Part shown: piece by piece, positions 35,771 to 44,921 of the stretch
Layout of the letters: each line of letters opens with the position of its first letter
Numbering within the stretch: the stretch's first letter is position 1
From: Paracoccaceae bacterium
GTDB taxonomy: Bacteria; Pseudomonadota; Alphaproteobacteria; Rhodobacterales; Rhodobacteraceae
DNA length: 64,000 bases
Direction of reading: 5' to 3'
NCBI GenBank assembly: GCA_006226775.1
Contig: SBGD01000009.1
Coordinates: 1 to 64,000, forward strand
The notes under the pieces: generated by a model
What the model was told of the DNA's origin: nothing
Seen by the model: the letters and a program-made list of their open reading frames with translations, nothing else
The model's database searches: none
Made by a program: the position numbers and the translations under genes

Positions 35771-36631
35771 TCATGCGACCTCGGCAAGCAACCCCGCCAC
35801 ATGCGCCGGCAGATCCCGCGCCGGGACCGAGGCCTCGCGCACCAGCTGGTCGAAATGCGCGGTGAACACCCGCACCCGTTCGGTATCGCGAAAGGCGAGG
35901 TAATTGCTGCCGAGGTAGATCACCGCCTGCAACGGCCCGAAGATGGTCAGCGGCGCGGAATAGAGCCGATGCGCATCGAAAAGACAGAGCCGCAGCCCGG
36001 GGTAGAGCTGACCCGCCAGCCGCTCGAACCGTTCGAGCTGGGCGATGCGGATGTCGCGCGGCACGCCGGCGTAATAGCCGCTGCCCTCGGCACAGCTGGC
36101 CAGCTCGTAAAACGGCATGGCGATCTCGTAGTCCGAGGCGGACTTGCGCATCCAGTCCAGCCGCTCCTCGGAGGCATTGATCGCCTGCTGCGCGGTGCGC
36201 CCCAGGTGTTCGGCGTATTCCCAGACCAGGAACTCGCGGGTCTTGAGCATGTCGGGCAGGGCGGCGGGCACATGGCGGATCTTGTAGCCATCGGCCTCGC
36301 GGTGCCAGTCGAAGATCTGCTGGTCGACCAGCGCGCGGGGGGCCTCGGTCAGCCGGAAGGCGTCGGCGACGATCCGCGCCGCGCTTTCGGGCCGCTCCGA
36401 CAGCCCGAGCAGCCAGTCCGCCGAGACCCCCAGCGCCCGCGCGCATTCCGCCACCACCTGGGCATTGGGCAGCCGCGCGCCGCTGCCGGTCAGCAGTTGC
36501 GACACGGTCGAGCGGTCGACCCCGATATCGCGGGCCAGCGCGCTCTGGGTCGCCCCGGCCAGTGCCAGGGCCTCGGACAGGCGCGCGCGAAACAGCGCGG
36601 CGCGATCCCGTTTGTCGGCTTTTTCCATCAT
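35771..36631 (-). CDS. XRE-family transcriptional regulator with C-terminal sensor-like domain
   Basis: A 286-residue regulator. The N-terminal XRE helix-turn-helix covers about residues 12-75 (ALAGATQSALARDIGVDRST, VSQLLTG). The remaining 200 residues form an unrecognised domain with aromatic-rich stretches (IFDWHREADGYKIRHVPAALP and SGYYAGVPRDIRIAQLERFERLAGQL), plausibly ligand-sensing. ATGs at 36631 and 36628 are adjacent. It diverges from a DUF2061 gene across an AT-rich spacer with a TGAT-TATT-ATCA near-palindrome, a possible self-operator. Confidence 0.83.
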   Translation of the reverse strand: MMEKADKRDRAALFRARLSEALALAGATQSALARDIGVDRSTVSQLLTGSGARLPNAQVVAECARALGVSADWLLGLSERPESAARIVADAFRLTEAPRALVDQQIFDWHREADGYKIRHVPAALPDMLKTREFLVWEYAEHLGRTAQQAINASEERLDWMRKSASDYEIAMPFYELASCAEGSGYYAGVPRDIRIAQLERFERLAGQLYPGLRLCLFDAHRLYSAPLTIFGPLQAVIYLGSNYLAFRDTERVRVFTAHFDQLVREASVPARDLPAHVAGLLAEVA

Positions 36632-36737
36632 CTGTTGATTATTATCACAGGTGCTGCGTTTTGTTAATCACATTCGGAATGGTGAACAGGGCGCCGGGCG
36701 CGTAGCCATGAGAGAGAAACAGCAAGAGGAGGCAGAC

Positions 36738-36944
36738 TTGGAAACGCCCAAGCGGACGATCGTGAAAGGGACGCTCTGGATCCTGATGGGGTTGGTGGTG
36801 ATGAGCCTCGTGGGGCTTCTTTTCACCGGGTCCATGGCCGTCGGTGGCACCATGGCGCTGGTCAACTCGCTGATCGGCTTCGTCAATTACCTCGCCTACG
36901 AGCGGCTCTGGTCGCGCATTTCCTGGGGGCGCCGATCCGCCTGA
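36738..36944 (+). CDS. DUF2061 small membrane protein
   Basis: A 68-residue protein with the DUF2061 pattern: basic TPKRTIVKGTLWILMG, two hydrophobic helices (about 12-30 and 35-52) around GSMAVGGTMALVNSL, and the terminal YERLWSRISWG motif. I place the start at the TTG at 36738 because AAGAGGAGG lies five bases before it; an ATG at 36708 has no comparable ribosome site and would add 10 residues. Function unknown. Confidence 0.78.
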   Translation: METPKRTIVKGTLWILMGLVVMSLVGLLFTGSMAVGGTMALVNSLIGFVNYLAYERLWSRISWGRRSA

Positions 36945-36953
36945 TCCCGCGGC

Positions 36954-37652
36954 TCAGTCCGGCAAAGGCCTGCCGCGCAGGCGCAGGAACAGGCTTTCCT
37001 CGTCGTCGTTGCGAAAGAACGGCACCGAGGCGGGCGGCGCCGGATCATCGACCCTTGCGGCCACCTCGGCCAGCACCACCTCGGTGATGAAGGGCAGGTC
37101 GAGCGCGCGGACCTGTTCGAGCGCGACCCAGTGCAGGTGGCTGAGCTCGTCGCAGGCGGCCGAGAAATCGTCGGGGTCCGAGGCCAGGTCGGCGGCATCA
37201 AGCAGGAAGAAACGCGCATCGAAGCGCCGGGGCCGACCCGGCGGCGTGATCGCGCGGAAGACGAATTGCAGCGGTGCCGCATCGGGCAGCAGACCGCGCG
37301 CGGCAAACCCCTGCCAATCGGCGGGCACCGGGCCGGGCCAGGTGCCGGGACGGCCCAGCAACTGCCCGGTTTCCTCCCAGAGCTCGCGCACCGCGGCGGC
37401 GGCCAGCGCATGGGGCCGGTCCGCCGGGCTGTCGTCGCGCAGGCGCGCGGCACAGGGTGCGGTGACCGGGCGGGCCAGGGGCACCGTGGCATCCTCGGCA
37501 TCGACGGCGCCGCCGGGAAAGACGTATTTGTTCGGCATGAAGGCCGCGCCCGAGCCGCGCTGTCCCATCAGGATGCGCGGCGTGGTATCGCGGTCGCGCA
37601 GGACGATCACCGAGGCGGCATCGCGCAGGGCGCTCTTGTCGATCTTGCTCAT
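36954..37652 (-). CDS. NUDIX hydrolase (NUDT7/19-like)
   Basis: A 232-residue NUDIX pyrophosphohydrolase. The Nudix box is split: KYVFPGGAVDAED at about residues 42-54, then about 36 residues later the RELWEETGQLL part. The long insertion resembles the peroxisomal NUDT7/NUDT19-type enzymes that cleave CoA derivatives. The ATG at 37652 is chosen; a GTG at 37658 is a possible start. It begins 10 bases after the DUF983 stop, so the two are probably one transcript. The substrate is not assigned. Confidence 0.88.
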   Translation of the reverse strand: MSKIDKSALRDAASVIVLRDRDTTPRILMGQRGSGAAFMPNKYVFPGGAVDAEDATVPLARPVTAPCAARLRDDSPADRPHALAAAAVRELWEETGQLLGRPGTWPGPVPADWQGFAARGLLPDAAPLQFVFRAITPPGRPRRFDARFFLLDAADLASDPDDFSAACDELSHLHWVALEQVRALDLPFITEVVLAEVAARVDDPAPPASVPFFRNDDEESLFLRLRGRPLPD

Positions 37653-37662
37653 GTTCACCCCG

Positions 37663-38133
37663 TCAGGCGCGCCCGGCGCCGGTTTTCCGGCTGAACCCGT
37701 GCATCAGCCGCGCCCATTGAAAGGCCACGATCGCGCCCTTGAGCCTTGGCAGAAGATAGAGCGACAGGCCGATGGTGCCAACCGAGAAAACCGTGAACAG
37801 CACCAGCGGCTCGGGCCGCCAGGTGACGAAGGACGCCAGCAGCAGCGGCGCCATCAGGTGCCCGACGATCAGGATCGTCAGATAGGCCGGGCCGTCGTCG
37901 GCGCGGTGATGGTGGAACTCCTCGCGGCAGACCAGGCAGGACTTGCGCACCTTGAGATAGCCCGACAGCAGCGGGCCATTGCCGCACCTGGGGCACTTGC
38001 GGCGCCAGCCCTTCCAGAGCGCCGGCCCGAGCGCGCGCGCCTGCTCTGCCTCGGCCCGGGCATGCGCCGCCGCCGGCCGGTACTCCGGCACGGTGTCCAC
38101 GTGCTCCTGCTCGCCCATCATAACGTCTTTCAT
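37663..38133 (-). CDS. DUF983 zinc-ribbon membrane protein
   Basis: A 156-residue inner-membrane protein with a cytoplasmic four-cysteine zinc ribbon (KCPRCGNGPLL, then SCLVCREEFHHH) followed by two hydrophobic helices (about 85-105 and 110-130). It matches the alphaproteobacterial DUF983 family, function unknown. The ATG at 38133 follows GAGGTGGAT. It is the upstream partner of the NUDIX gene. Confidence 0.85.
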   Translation of the reverse strand: MKDVMMGEQEHVDTVPEYRPAAAHARAEAEQARALGPALWKGWRRKCPRCGNGPLLSGYLKVRKSCLVCREEFHHHRADDGPAYLTILIVGHLMAPLLLASFVTWRPEPLVLFTVFSVGTIGLSLYLLPRLKGAIVAFQWARLMHGFSRKTGAGRA

Positions 38134-38350
38134 ATCCACCTCGTTCGCTGACCCCGAACATGAAGCGCCAGGGCCGGGAATGGTATCTGACAAACCGCCC
38201 TTGCGGCGGGATGTCGCGTGACGGCTCACGGTTTCGTTACGGCGATCCGCGTTCCGGCGCGACGGAAGCGCCGGGCCGGGGCGTTCTACTGTCAGATCGA
38301 GCGGCTGAAAAGGCGCAGGATCCCTACAGGAAACCGAAAGGACCAAGAAG

Positions 38351-39025
38351 ATGAGCAAGACACGCACGATGTTGATCGGTTCCGCCCTGATGGCGGCCAT
38401 TGCCCTTGGCGTTCCGGCCACCAGCGCCCTGGCCAAGGGGGGCGACGGCTTCATGGGCGGACGCGGCGGCGCGGCGGGGCTCGAATTCGAGAACTTCGAC
38501 CAGAACGGCGATGGCAGCCTGAGCCCGGAAGAGTTGCGCGACGTGGCGACAGCCCGGTTCAACGCGATGGATACCGATGGCGACGGCGAAGTGTCGGCCG
38601 CCGAAATGGAAGCGGCGGCGGATGCCCGCCGGGCGGCGCGCTTCACCCGCATGATCGAGCGGCTGGACACCGACGGCAACGGCACGCTGAGCGCCGCGGA
38701 AATGCAGGCCGGCCATGACAAGATGCGCGACGGCGGCCGCAAGGGCCGGGACCACGCCCGCAAGGACGGCGGCAAGCGCGGCATGGAGAAGGGCGAGCAT
38801 CGCCGCGGCGACCGCCAGGGCATGAAGCGCGGGGACGGCCAGCGCGGCGACCGCCAGCAACAGCGCGAGGCGCGCGGCGGCCAGATGTCCGACCGGATGT
38901 TCGCGCTGATCGACACCGACGGCAATGGCGCGATCTCGAAAGAGGAATTCGACAGCGCCAGGGCCCGTCTGGCCGCCACCATGGGCCAGCGCCGGGCCGC
39001 GCCCGAGGCGCCCGACAACAACTGA
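38351..39025 (+). CDS. Exported EF-hand calcium-binding protein
   Basis: A 224-residue exported protein: signal peptide (about 1-28, ending ATSALA) and four EF-hand loops at 50-61 (DQNGDGSLSPEE), 74-85 (DTDGDGEVSAAE), 106-117 (DTDGNGTLSAAE) and 188-199 (DTDGNGAISKEE). Between the third and fourth is a basic, Gly/Asp/Arg-rich tract (about 125-178) with near-repeats of RRGDRQ. Function unknown; probably periplasmic calcium binding. The ECF sigma operon follows 143 bp downstream on the same strand. Confidence 0.9.
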   Translation: MSKTRTMLIGSALMAAIALGVPATSALAKGGDGFMGGRGGAAGLEFENFDQNGDGSLSPEELRDVATARFNAMDTDGDGEVSAAEMEAAADARRAARFTRMIERLDTDGNGTLSAAEMQAGHDKMRDGGRKGRDHARKDGGKRGMEKGEHRRGDRQGMKRGDGQRGDRQQQREARGGQMSDRMFALIDTDGNGAISKEEFDSARARLAATMGQRRAAPEAPDNN

Positions 39026-39168
39026 GCCCGGTTCGGGAGGGAGCGTCGCGTCCCTTGCTTCCTCCCGCTGCGGCGTCGCGTTCCGGGCTTCGGAGCGGGA
39101 CGCCGCGGCCCCGATACCCGGCAATCGCCGGTTTCCAAACGGGTCGAAACGGACTAGGCCAACGGACC

Positions 39169-39762
39169 ATGGACATGCCCCTGGACGCGACAGACGCAAT
39201 AAGCGACGAGGCGCTGCTGGTGCTCTATGCCAATGGCGACGGGCCGGCGGCGCGGGCGCTCACGCTGCGGCTGACGCCGCGCGTCTTCGGCCAGGCGTAC
39301 CGCATGCTGGGCGACCGGGCCGAGGCCGAGGATGTCACCCAGGACGCGCTGCTGCGGCTGTGGAAGATCGCGCCCGAGTGGCGGCAGGGCGAGGCGCAGG
39401 TCTCGACCTGGCTGTGGCGGGTGGTGGCCAACCTGGCGACCGACCGGCTGCGCAAAAGGCGCCGCGTGGCGCCGCTGGAAGCCGCCGGCGACCCGGCGGA
39501 CGACAGCGCCGATGTTCCGGCGCAGATGCAGGCCGAGGCGCGGCGCGCGGCGCTGGCCGGGGCCCTCGCCGAACTGCCCGAGCGCCAGCGCCGGGCGGTC
39601 GAGTTGAGGCATATCGACGGCTTGGGCAATCCCGAGATCGCCGCCATACTCAAGATCAGCGTGGAGGCGGTGGAAAGCCTGACTTCACGCGGCAAACGGG
39701 CGCTGGCCCGGGCGCTGCAAGGCCGCAAGGCAGAATTGGGGTATACCGATGACCATGTCTGA
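39169..39762 (+). CDS. ECF-type RNA polymerase sigma factor
   Basis: A 197-residue extracytoplasmic-function sigma factor. Region 2 is at about 20-90 (RVFGQAYRMLGDRAEAEDVTQDALLRLWK) and region 4 at about 130-185 (LPERQRRAVELRHIDGLGNPEIA and KISVEAVESLTSRGKR). The ATG at 39169 gives MDMPLDATDA. The stop overlaps the next gene by 14 bp. Gene order sigma, membrane protein, periplasmic metal-sensor-like protein suggests the downstream pair act as its regulators. Confidence 0.92.
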   Translation: MDMPLDATDAISDEALLVLYANGDGPAARALTLRLTPRVFGQAYRMLGDRAEAEDVTQDALLRLWKIAPEWRQGEAQVSTWLWRVVANLATDRLRKRRRVAPLEAAGDPADDSADVPAQMQAEARRAALAGALAELPERQRRAVELRHIDGLGNPEIAAILKISVEAVESLTSRGKRALARALQGRKAELGYTDDHV

Positions 39763-40132
39763 GAAAGATCGCGAGGAGGCCTTCCTCGACGCGCTGCTCG
39801 ACGACGAGCGACGGCTGCGCAGCGGCGCCGACCCCGAGGTACCCGCCGGCCTGATGGCGCGCGTGCTGGCGGATGCCGAGCGGGTGCAGGCCGGGTTCGT
39901 GACGCAGGCGCTGCCGCAGCCCGCGCCCCGGGCCGGGCTCTGGGCCCAGATCGGCGCGGTGCTGGGCGGCTGGCCGGCGCTGGCCGGGCTGGCGGCGGCC
40001 TCGGTCTGCGGGCTCTGGCTGGGGCTCAACCCGCCGCAGGGGCTCAGCGATACGGCGGCGGTCTATTATTCGGACGACACGGCCCTGCTCGACCCGGTCT
40101 CGGGGTTCGAGTTCGCCTTCGAGGAGATCTGA
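39749..40132 (+). CDS. Putative anti-sigma-like membrane protein
   Basis: A 127-residue protein with an acidic cytoplasmic N-terminal half (MTMSEKDREEAFLDALLDDE) and one transmembrane helix (about 73-93, WPALAGLAAASVCGLWLGL). A short periplasmic tail ends in LLDPVSGFEFAFEEI. No zinc anti-sigma motif (HxxxCxxC) is present. Position directly after the sigma gene (14-bp overlap) and before a metal-sensor-like gene suggests an anti-sigma role. This is inference; homologues tend to carry uninformative names. Confidence 0.7.
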   Translation: MTMSEKDREEAFLDALLDDERRLRSGADPEVPAGLMARVLADAERVQAGFVTQALPQPAPRAGLWAQIGAVLGGWPALAGLAAASVCGLWLGLNPPQGLSDTAAVYYSDDTALLDPVSGFEFAFEEI

Positions 40133-40134
40133 TC

Positions 40135-40656
40135 ATGGCGGATGACACCGGCCAGCCTTCCCAGCCCCCCCGGCCGCCCCTGCCGCGGCGGATGTCCGCG
40201 GGCCTGCGGATCGTGTTCTTTGCGTCGCTGGCGATGAACGTGCTGATCGTCAGCCTGGTGGCCGGGTTCGTGTTGCGCGGCGAGCGGGACGGCCCGCCGC
40301 CGCGCAACCTGCGCGATGCGGCGGCGCCCTATACCGCGGCGCTGAGCCGCGAGGACCGGCGCGAGATCGGCCGGCGGATGTACGCGGAGCTGCGCCAGGA
40401 AGGCGCGCGGCGCGACCTGCGCGAAAGGGCGCGGGAAGAATACCGCGAGGCGCTCGACCTGCTGCGCGCCGAGCCCTTCGACGCCCTGGCCTTTGCCGAG
40501 GTGGTGGGCCGCCAGAGCGCGCGCGCGGTCGAGCGGCAGAAACGCGGCGAGGACCTGCTGGTGCGGCACCTGGCGACGATGAGCGCTTCCGAGCGCGCCG
40601 CCTATGCCGACCGGGTCGAGGCGGCGCTGGAGCATGGCCGGAGCAAGCGCCGCTGA
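40135..40656 (+). CDS. Periplasmic heavy-metal-sensor (CnrX/ZraP-like) domain protein
   Basis: A 173-residue protein with a Pro-rich cytoplasmic N-terminus, one transmembrane helix (about 25-47) and a helical, charged periplasmic domain (about 60-170: LSREDRREIGRRMYAELRQ, then LDLLRAEPFDALAFAEVVGRQ) of the CnrX/CpxP/ZraP type. It starts two bases after the previous stop. By analogy with CnrYXH it would transmit a periplasmic signal to the sigma factor. The metal ligands are not obvious. Confidence 0.8.
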   Translation: MADDTGQPSQPPRPPLPRRMSAGLRIVFFASLAMNVLIVSLVAGFVLRGERDGPPPRNLRDAAAPYTAALSREDRREIGRRMYAELRQEGARRDLRERAREEYREALDLLRAEPFDALAFAEVVGRQSARAVERQKRGEDLLVRHLATMSASERAAYADRVEAALEHGRSKRR

Positions 40657-40664
40657 GGGCCGGC

Positions 40665-42092
40665 TCAGGCGGCGGGGCGGCCCAGTTCCACCTGGTTGCG
40701 GCCATGGGCCTTGGCCTCGTATAGCGCGGCATCGGCGCGGCGCAACAGCACCTCGGGGCGCAGATCGGGCAGCGCGCGCGCCGTCTTGGCGCAGAGCGCC
40801 CGGGCCTTGGGCACCCCCGCCATGGTGACCCCGATCGAGACGGTGATCGGCACCGGCTGGTCGTGGCCGGGAATGTCGAAGGGCGTGTCGGCCATCGCCC
40901 GGCGCAGCCGGTGGGCGGTGATGCGGGCAACCTCCGGGGTGGCGTCGGGCAGGGCGATCAGGAATTCCTCGCCGCCGATCCGCGCCACCAGGTCCACCGG
41001 GCGCAGGTTCTGGCGCAGCCGGTTGGCCACCTCGGCCAGGACCGCATCGCCCGCGGCATGGCCGTAGCGGTCGTTGATCTGCTTGAAGTGATCGAGATCG
41101 GCCACCATCACCGCGAAGGGCCGCCCCAGCCGCGCCGACCGGTCGGCGATCCGCGCCACATGCGGCAGCGCGTAGCGGCGGTTGAACAGCCCGGTCAGCG
41201 GATCGGTCACCGCGGCGCGCAGCCCCTCGCGCACCGTGCTGCGCAGCCGGTCGGCCATGCGCTTGCGGATCAGCAGCCGCTCGGTGCGCAGCGCCATCTC
41301 GGCGGGTGAAATATCGCGCGCCGCCACATCGTCGGCACCCAGATCGAGCGCGGTGGCCGCCGTGGTGCCCGCGGCATCGGGCACCAGCATCAGCACCCCG
41401 GCAAAGCGGGTGGCCATCCGGGCGCGCAGGTCGGGCAGGATTTTCAGCGCCGCCTCGGGCTGGCCCTCGTCCAGCGCGATCACCAGCACATCGGGCGCCG
41501 GTGTCCGGTCGCGGGTCCGCTGTTCGCCGCGCAGGACATCGCGCGGCGCCATCAGGTCGACCCGGTGCGGCATGGCGGCTTTCAGCGCCGCGACTCGCCC
41601 GGCAATCGCGCGCCGGTCCTCGGCGATCACGCCGATGCGGCCGGGCACCTCGAAGGCGGGCTTGGGCTCGGCCAGGCCCAGCGCGCGGTGGGTGCCCTCG
41701 CGCATCCTGAGCTCGGTCTCGGTGTCCTGCCCGCGCATCAGCGAGCGGATGCGCGCCAGCAGCAGCGCATCGCAATAGGGCTGCTCCAGCAAACAGCTTG
41801 CCCCCGCCTCGAGCGCGGCAAGCCGCAGGTCGGCGCCGGTGGGGCTGGTCAGCACCACGATCGGGCAATAGGCCGTGGCCGGCAGGCGCCGCAGCCGGGC
41901 GCAGAATTCGACCGCCGGGATGTCGTGCAGCCCGCCCAGCACGATCAGCGCCGGCGGGTTGCGCCGCACCATGTCCAGCGCTTCGCGCGCGGTGACCGCC
42001 TGGGCGACGTCATAGAACGCCGCCGCCAGCTTGACCTTGAGCACGATGCGGTTGGTGGCGACCGCATCCACGATGAGGATTTGACGCGACAC
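40665..42092 (-). CDS. pleD: PleD-like diguanylate cyclase with degenerate receivers
   Basis: A 475-residue REC-REC-GGDEF protein in the PleD layout. The cyclase domain is intact: DPLTGLFNRRY, RIGGEEF (373-377) and inhibitory RPVD (364-367). The first receiver lacks the phospho-acceptor: the aspartate position is Gly53 (ALIVLGGLHD), and the switch lysine is Gln104 (LLEQP). In the second receiver the equivalent position is Ala206 (VLVIALDE). Phosphorylation control as in Caulobacter PleD is therefore unlikely. Function: c-di-GMP synthesis. It converges on the metal-sensor gene. Confidence 0.9.
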   Translation of the reverse strand: MSRQILIVDAVATNRIVLKVKLAAAFYDVAQAVTAREALDMVRRNPPALIVLGGLHDIPAVEFCARLRRLPATAYCPIVVLTSPTGADLRLAALEAGASCLLEQPYCDALLLARIRSLMRGQDTETELRMREGTHRALGLAEPKPAFEVPGRIGVIAEDRRAIAGRVAALKAAMPHRVDLMAPRDVLRGEQRTRDRTPAPDVLVIALDEGQPEAALKILPDLRARMATRFAGVLMLVPDAAGTTAATALDLGADDVAARDISPAEMALRTERLLIRKRMADRLRSTVREGLRAAVTDPLTGLFNRRYALPHVARIADRSARLGRPFAVMVADLDHFKQINDRYGHAAGDAVLAEVANRLRQNLRPVDLVARIGGEEFLIALPDATPEVARITAHRLRRAMADTPFDIPGHDQPVPITVSIGVTMAGVPKARALCAKTARALPDLRPEVLLRRADAALYEAKAHGRNQVELGRPAA

Positions 42093-42189
42093 GTGTGAGG
42101 ATCCTCGGCTATTGAAAACAACTTGTCTTAAGTTTTGGTGTCGGAAGGGTTAAGAAATCCTTTCCGGGGGATAACTATTGCGAGGATCG

Positions 42190-42474
42190 ATGGCCTATAC
42201 GCGGGAAGCCGCCGAAACCCTGGCGCTGGAGGCGCTGGGCTGGCTGGTGGGGCAGGAGGATCTGATCGGGGTCTTCCTGGGATCGACGGGCACGTCGGAG
42301 GACGAGTTGCGCGCGCGCGCGGGCGACCCCGAGTTCCTGGGCTCGGTGCTGGATTTCCTGTTGATGGACGACGCCTGGGTCATGCGGTTCTGCGATGGCC
42401 ACGGGCTGGCCTACGAGCGGCTGATGCTGGCGCGGGCGGCCTTGCCCGGCGGCGAGCAGGTGCATTGGACATGA
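42190..42474 (+). CDS. DUF3572 protein
   Basis: A 94-residue protein of the alphaproteobacterial DUF3572 family, with the conserved TREAAETLALEALGWL and the GSVLDFLLMDDAWVMRFCD stretch. Predicted cytoplasmic and helical; no function known. The ATG at 42190 gives MAYTREAAE, the usual start; a TTG at 42178 is possible. Its stop overlaps the HAD gene start in an ATGA, so the two are translationally coupled. Confidence 0.85.
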   Translation: MAYTREAAETLALEALGWLVGQEDLIGVFLGSTGTSEDELRARAGDPEFLGSVLDFLLMDDAWVMRFCDGHGLAYERLMLARAALPGGEQVHWT

Positions 42475-43175
42475 GCGAGATCGCGGCGATCGCCTTCGAC
42501 AAGGACGGCACGCTGTTCGATTTCGGCGCCACCTGGAACGTCTGGGCCGGCGGGGTGATCGAGCGGCTGGCCGAGGGCGATGCCGCCCTGCGCGAGGCGC
42601 TGGCGGCCAATGTGCGCTACGATCTGGCGGCGCGGTGCTTTCTGCCCGACAGCCCGGTGATCGCCGGCACCAACCGCGAGGCGGCGGAATGCCTGGGCCG
42701 CGCGCTGCCGCATCGGCCGGTGGCCGAGATCGAGGCCTTCCTGAGCGAAAGCGCCTGTGACGCGCCCCTGCAGGAGGCGGTGCCGCTGGCGCCCTTCCTG
42801 ACCGGTCTGGCCGGACGCGGCCTGCGGCTGGGCGTCGTCACCAATGATTCCGAGCTTGGCGCCCGGGCGCACCTGGCCGCGGCCGCGGTCGACGGGCATT
42901 TCGACTTCATCGCCGGCTTCGACAGCGGCCATGGCATGAAACCGGGGCCCGGGCCGCTGCTGGCCTTTGCCCGGGCGATGGACCTGGCGCCCGGGCAGGT
43001 GGTGATGGTGGGCGACAGCACCCATGACCTGCTGGCCGGGCGGCGCGCCGGAATGCGGGTGATCGGCGTGCTGACCGGCCTTGCGGGCGCGGCCGATCTT
43101 GCACCCCATGCCGATGCCGTGCTGCCCGATATCGGCCATCTGCCGGGCTGGCTGGACCGGCGCGCGGCGCGCTAG
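42471..43175 (+). CDS. HAD-family hydrolase (phosphoglycolate-phosphatase-like)
   Basis: A 234-residue HAD phosphatase. Motif I is [12 protein letters not shown] (note DKDGT rather than DxDGT), motif II GVVTNDS, motif III Lys in [10 protein letters not shown], and motif [15 protein letters not shown] helical cap lies between motifs I and II. The substrate could be phosphoglycolate or another sugar phosphate. It is coupled to DUF3572 upstream and converges on betA with a four-base overlap. Confidence 0.88.
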   Translation: MSEIAAIAFDKDGTLFDFGATWNVWAGGVIERLAEGDAALREALAANVRYDLAARCFLPDSPVIAGTNREAAECLGRALPHRPVAEIEAFLSESACDAPLQEAVPLAPFLTGLAGRGLRLGVVTNDSELGARAHLAAAAVDGHFDFIAGFDSGHGMKPGPGPLLAFARAMDLAPGQVVMVGDSTHDLLAGRRAGMRVIGVLTGLAGAADLAPHADAVLPDIGHLPGWLDRRAAR

Positions 43176-44827
43176 CGCTGGGCGGTCTGCCAGTCCGCCG
43201 GCAGCCAGGGCTCCACGTTCTCGGGCGGCAGGCGGGTGCCGAGGATGTGATCGGCCACCTTTTCGCCGACCAGGATCGAGGGCGCATTGATGTTGCCATT
43301 GGTGATCCGCGGAAAGATCGAACTGTCGGCCACCCGCAGCCCCTCGACGCCGATCACCCGCGCCTCGGGGTCGACCACCGCCTGCGGGTCGTTGCGCGCG
43401 CCCATCCGGCAGGTGCCGCAGGGGTGATAGGCGCTTTCGACATGCTCGCGGATGAAGGCGTCGAGATCGGCATCGCTCTGCATCTCGGCGCCGGGCTGGA
43501 TTTCCTGCGCGGCATGGGGCTGGAAGGCCGCCTGCGCAAAGATCTCGCGGGTCAGGCGGATGCAGGTGCGGAAATCCTCCCAGTCCTTGGCATGCGACAT
43601 GTAGTTGAAGCGGATATGCGGCGGATCGCGCGGGTCGCTGCTGCGCAGCGTGACCGAGCCGCGCGAGGGCGAGCGCATCGGCCCGACATGGGCCTGGAAG
43701 CCATGGCCCTCGGCCGCGGCGCGGCCATCGTAGCGCACGGCGATCGGCAGGAAGTGATACTGGATGTCGGGATAGCGCACGCCGGGGCGCGAGCGGATGA
43801 AGGCGGCGCTCTCGAACTGGTTCGAGGCCCCCGGCCCGCGCCGCGCCAGCAGCCATTGCAGCCCGGCCCAGGCCTTGCCGACCGGGTTCCAGTAGCGATA
43901 GAGCGTGATCGGCAGGCGCGCGGCCATCTGGACATAGACCTCGAGGTGATCCTGCAGGTTCATGCCGACGCCGGGCCGGTTGGCCAGGGTCTCGATGCCC
44001 TGGGCCGAGAGATGCGCGCCCGGACCGATCCCCGAGAGCATCAGCAGTTTCGGCGAGTTGATCGAGGAGGCGGCGAGGATGACCTCGCGCTCGGCCCAGA
44101 TCCGCTCGGACTTGCCGTGGCGCAGCACCTCGACGCCATGCGCCCGGCCCTCGTCGATCAGCACCTTGCCGGCCAGCCCGCGCACCACGGTGCAGCGCCC
44201 GGTGGCCATGGCCGGGCGCAGGTAGGCGCGCGCGGCGGACCAGCGTTCGCCGCGGTGGATGGTCTGGTCCATCGGGCCGAAGCCTTCCTGCTTCTCGCCG
44301 TTGTAATCCGCGGTGGTCTGATAGCCCGCCTGCTGGCCGGCCTCGACGAAGGCGCGCACCAGCGGGTTCTCGCGGCTGCCGCGGGTGACATGCAGCGGGC
44401 CCTCGGTGCCGCGCCAGGCCGGATCGCCGCCATGGCCCGCGGCGTGCCAGTTCTCGAGCCGCCGGAAATAGGGCAGGACATCGGCATAGGCCCAGCCGGT
44501 GGCGCCGACATCGGCCCAGTGGTTGAAATCCTCGGCATGGCCGCGGACATAGACCATGCCGTTGATCGAGGACGACCCGCCGATCACCTTGCCGCGCGGA
44601 CAGGCCATGCGGCGCCCGCCCAGATAGGGCTCGGGCTCGGTCTGGAAGCCCCAGTCGTACCACGACATGTTCATCGGATAGCTCAGCGCGCCGGGCATCT
44701 GGATGAAGGGCCCGGCGTCCGAGCCGCCGTATTCCACGACGATCACCGAGCGCCCGGCCTCGGCCAGGCGAAAGGCCAGCGCGCAACCGGCCGAACCGGC
44801 GCCGACAATCACGTAATCCGCGCGCAT
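43172..44827 (-). CDS. betA: Choline dehydrogenase
   Basis: FAD-dependent GMC oxidoreductase of 551 residues that oxidises choline to betaine aldehyde in glycine-betaine synthesis. It has the N-terminal dinucleotide fold ([20 protein letters not shown]), [20 protein letters not shown], the second GMC signature ([17 protein letters not shown]) and the C-terminal HPCGTCRMG and [15 protein letters not shown] region with the catalytic His. It lies downstream of betI on the same strand. betB, the aldehyde dehydrogenase, is not in the window. Confidence 0.93.
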   Translation of the reverse strand: MRADYVIVGAGSAGCALAFRLAEAGRSVIVVEYGGSDAGPFIQMPGALSYPMNMSWYDWGFQTEPEPYLGGRRMACPRGKVIGGSSSINGMVYVRGHAEDFNHWADVGATGWAYADVLPYFRRLENWHAAGHGGDPAWRGTEGPLHVTRGSRENPLVRAFVEAGQQAGYQTTADYNGEKQEGFGPMDQTIHRGERWSAARAYLRPAMATGRCTVVRGLAGKVLIDEGRAHGVEVLRHGKSERIWAEREVILAASSINSPKLLMLSGIGPGAHLSAQGIETLANRPGVGMNLQDHLEVYVQMAARLPITLYRYWNPVGKAWAGLQWLLARRGPGASNQFESAAFIRSRPGVRYPDIQYHFLPIAVRYDGRAAAEGHGFQAHVGPMRSPSRGSVTLRSSDPRDPPHIRFNYMSHAKDWEDFRTCIRLTREIFAQAAFQPHAAQEIQPGAEMQSDADLDAFIREHVESAYHPCGTCRMGARNDPQAVVDPEARVIGVEGLRVADSSIFPRITNGNINAPSILVGEKVADHILGTRLPPENVEPWLPADWQTAQR

Positions 44828-44921
44828 CAGCGCTCTCCTCCTGCAAGTCGGAAAGGGGCGGGGGGGGGCTGCGCGCCCCGCGCCCCCGGGGCTTCGCGCC
44901 CCGGACGGTGCGCCGCGCCGC

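Noticed and set aside
38160-38354. A 64-codon frame in the DUF983/EF-hand spacer
   Set aside because: No ribosome site, no conserved pattern, and it overlaps the region expected to hold two divergent promoters.
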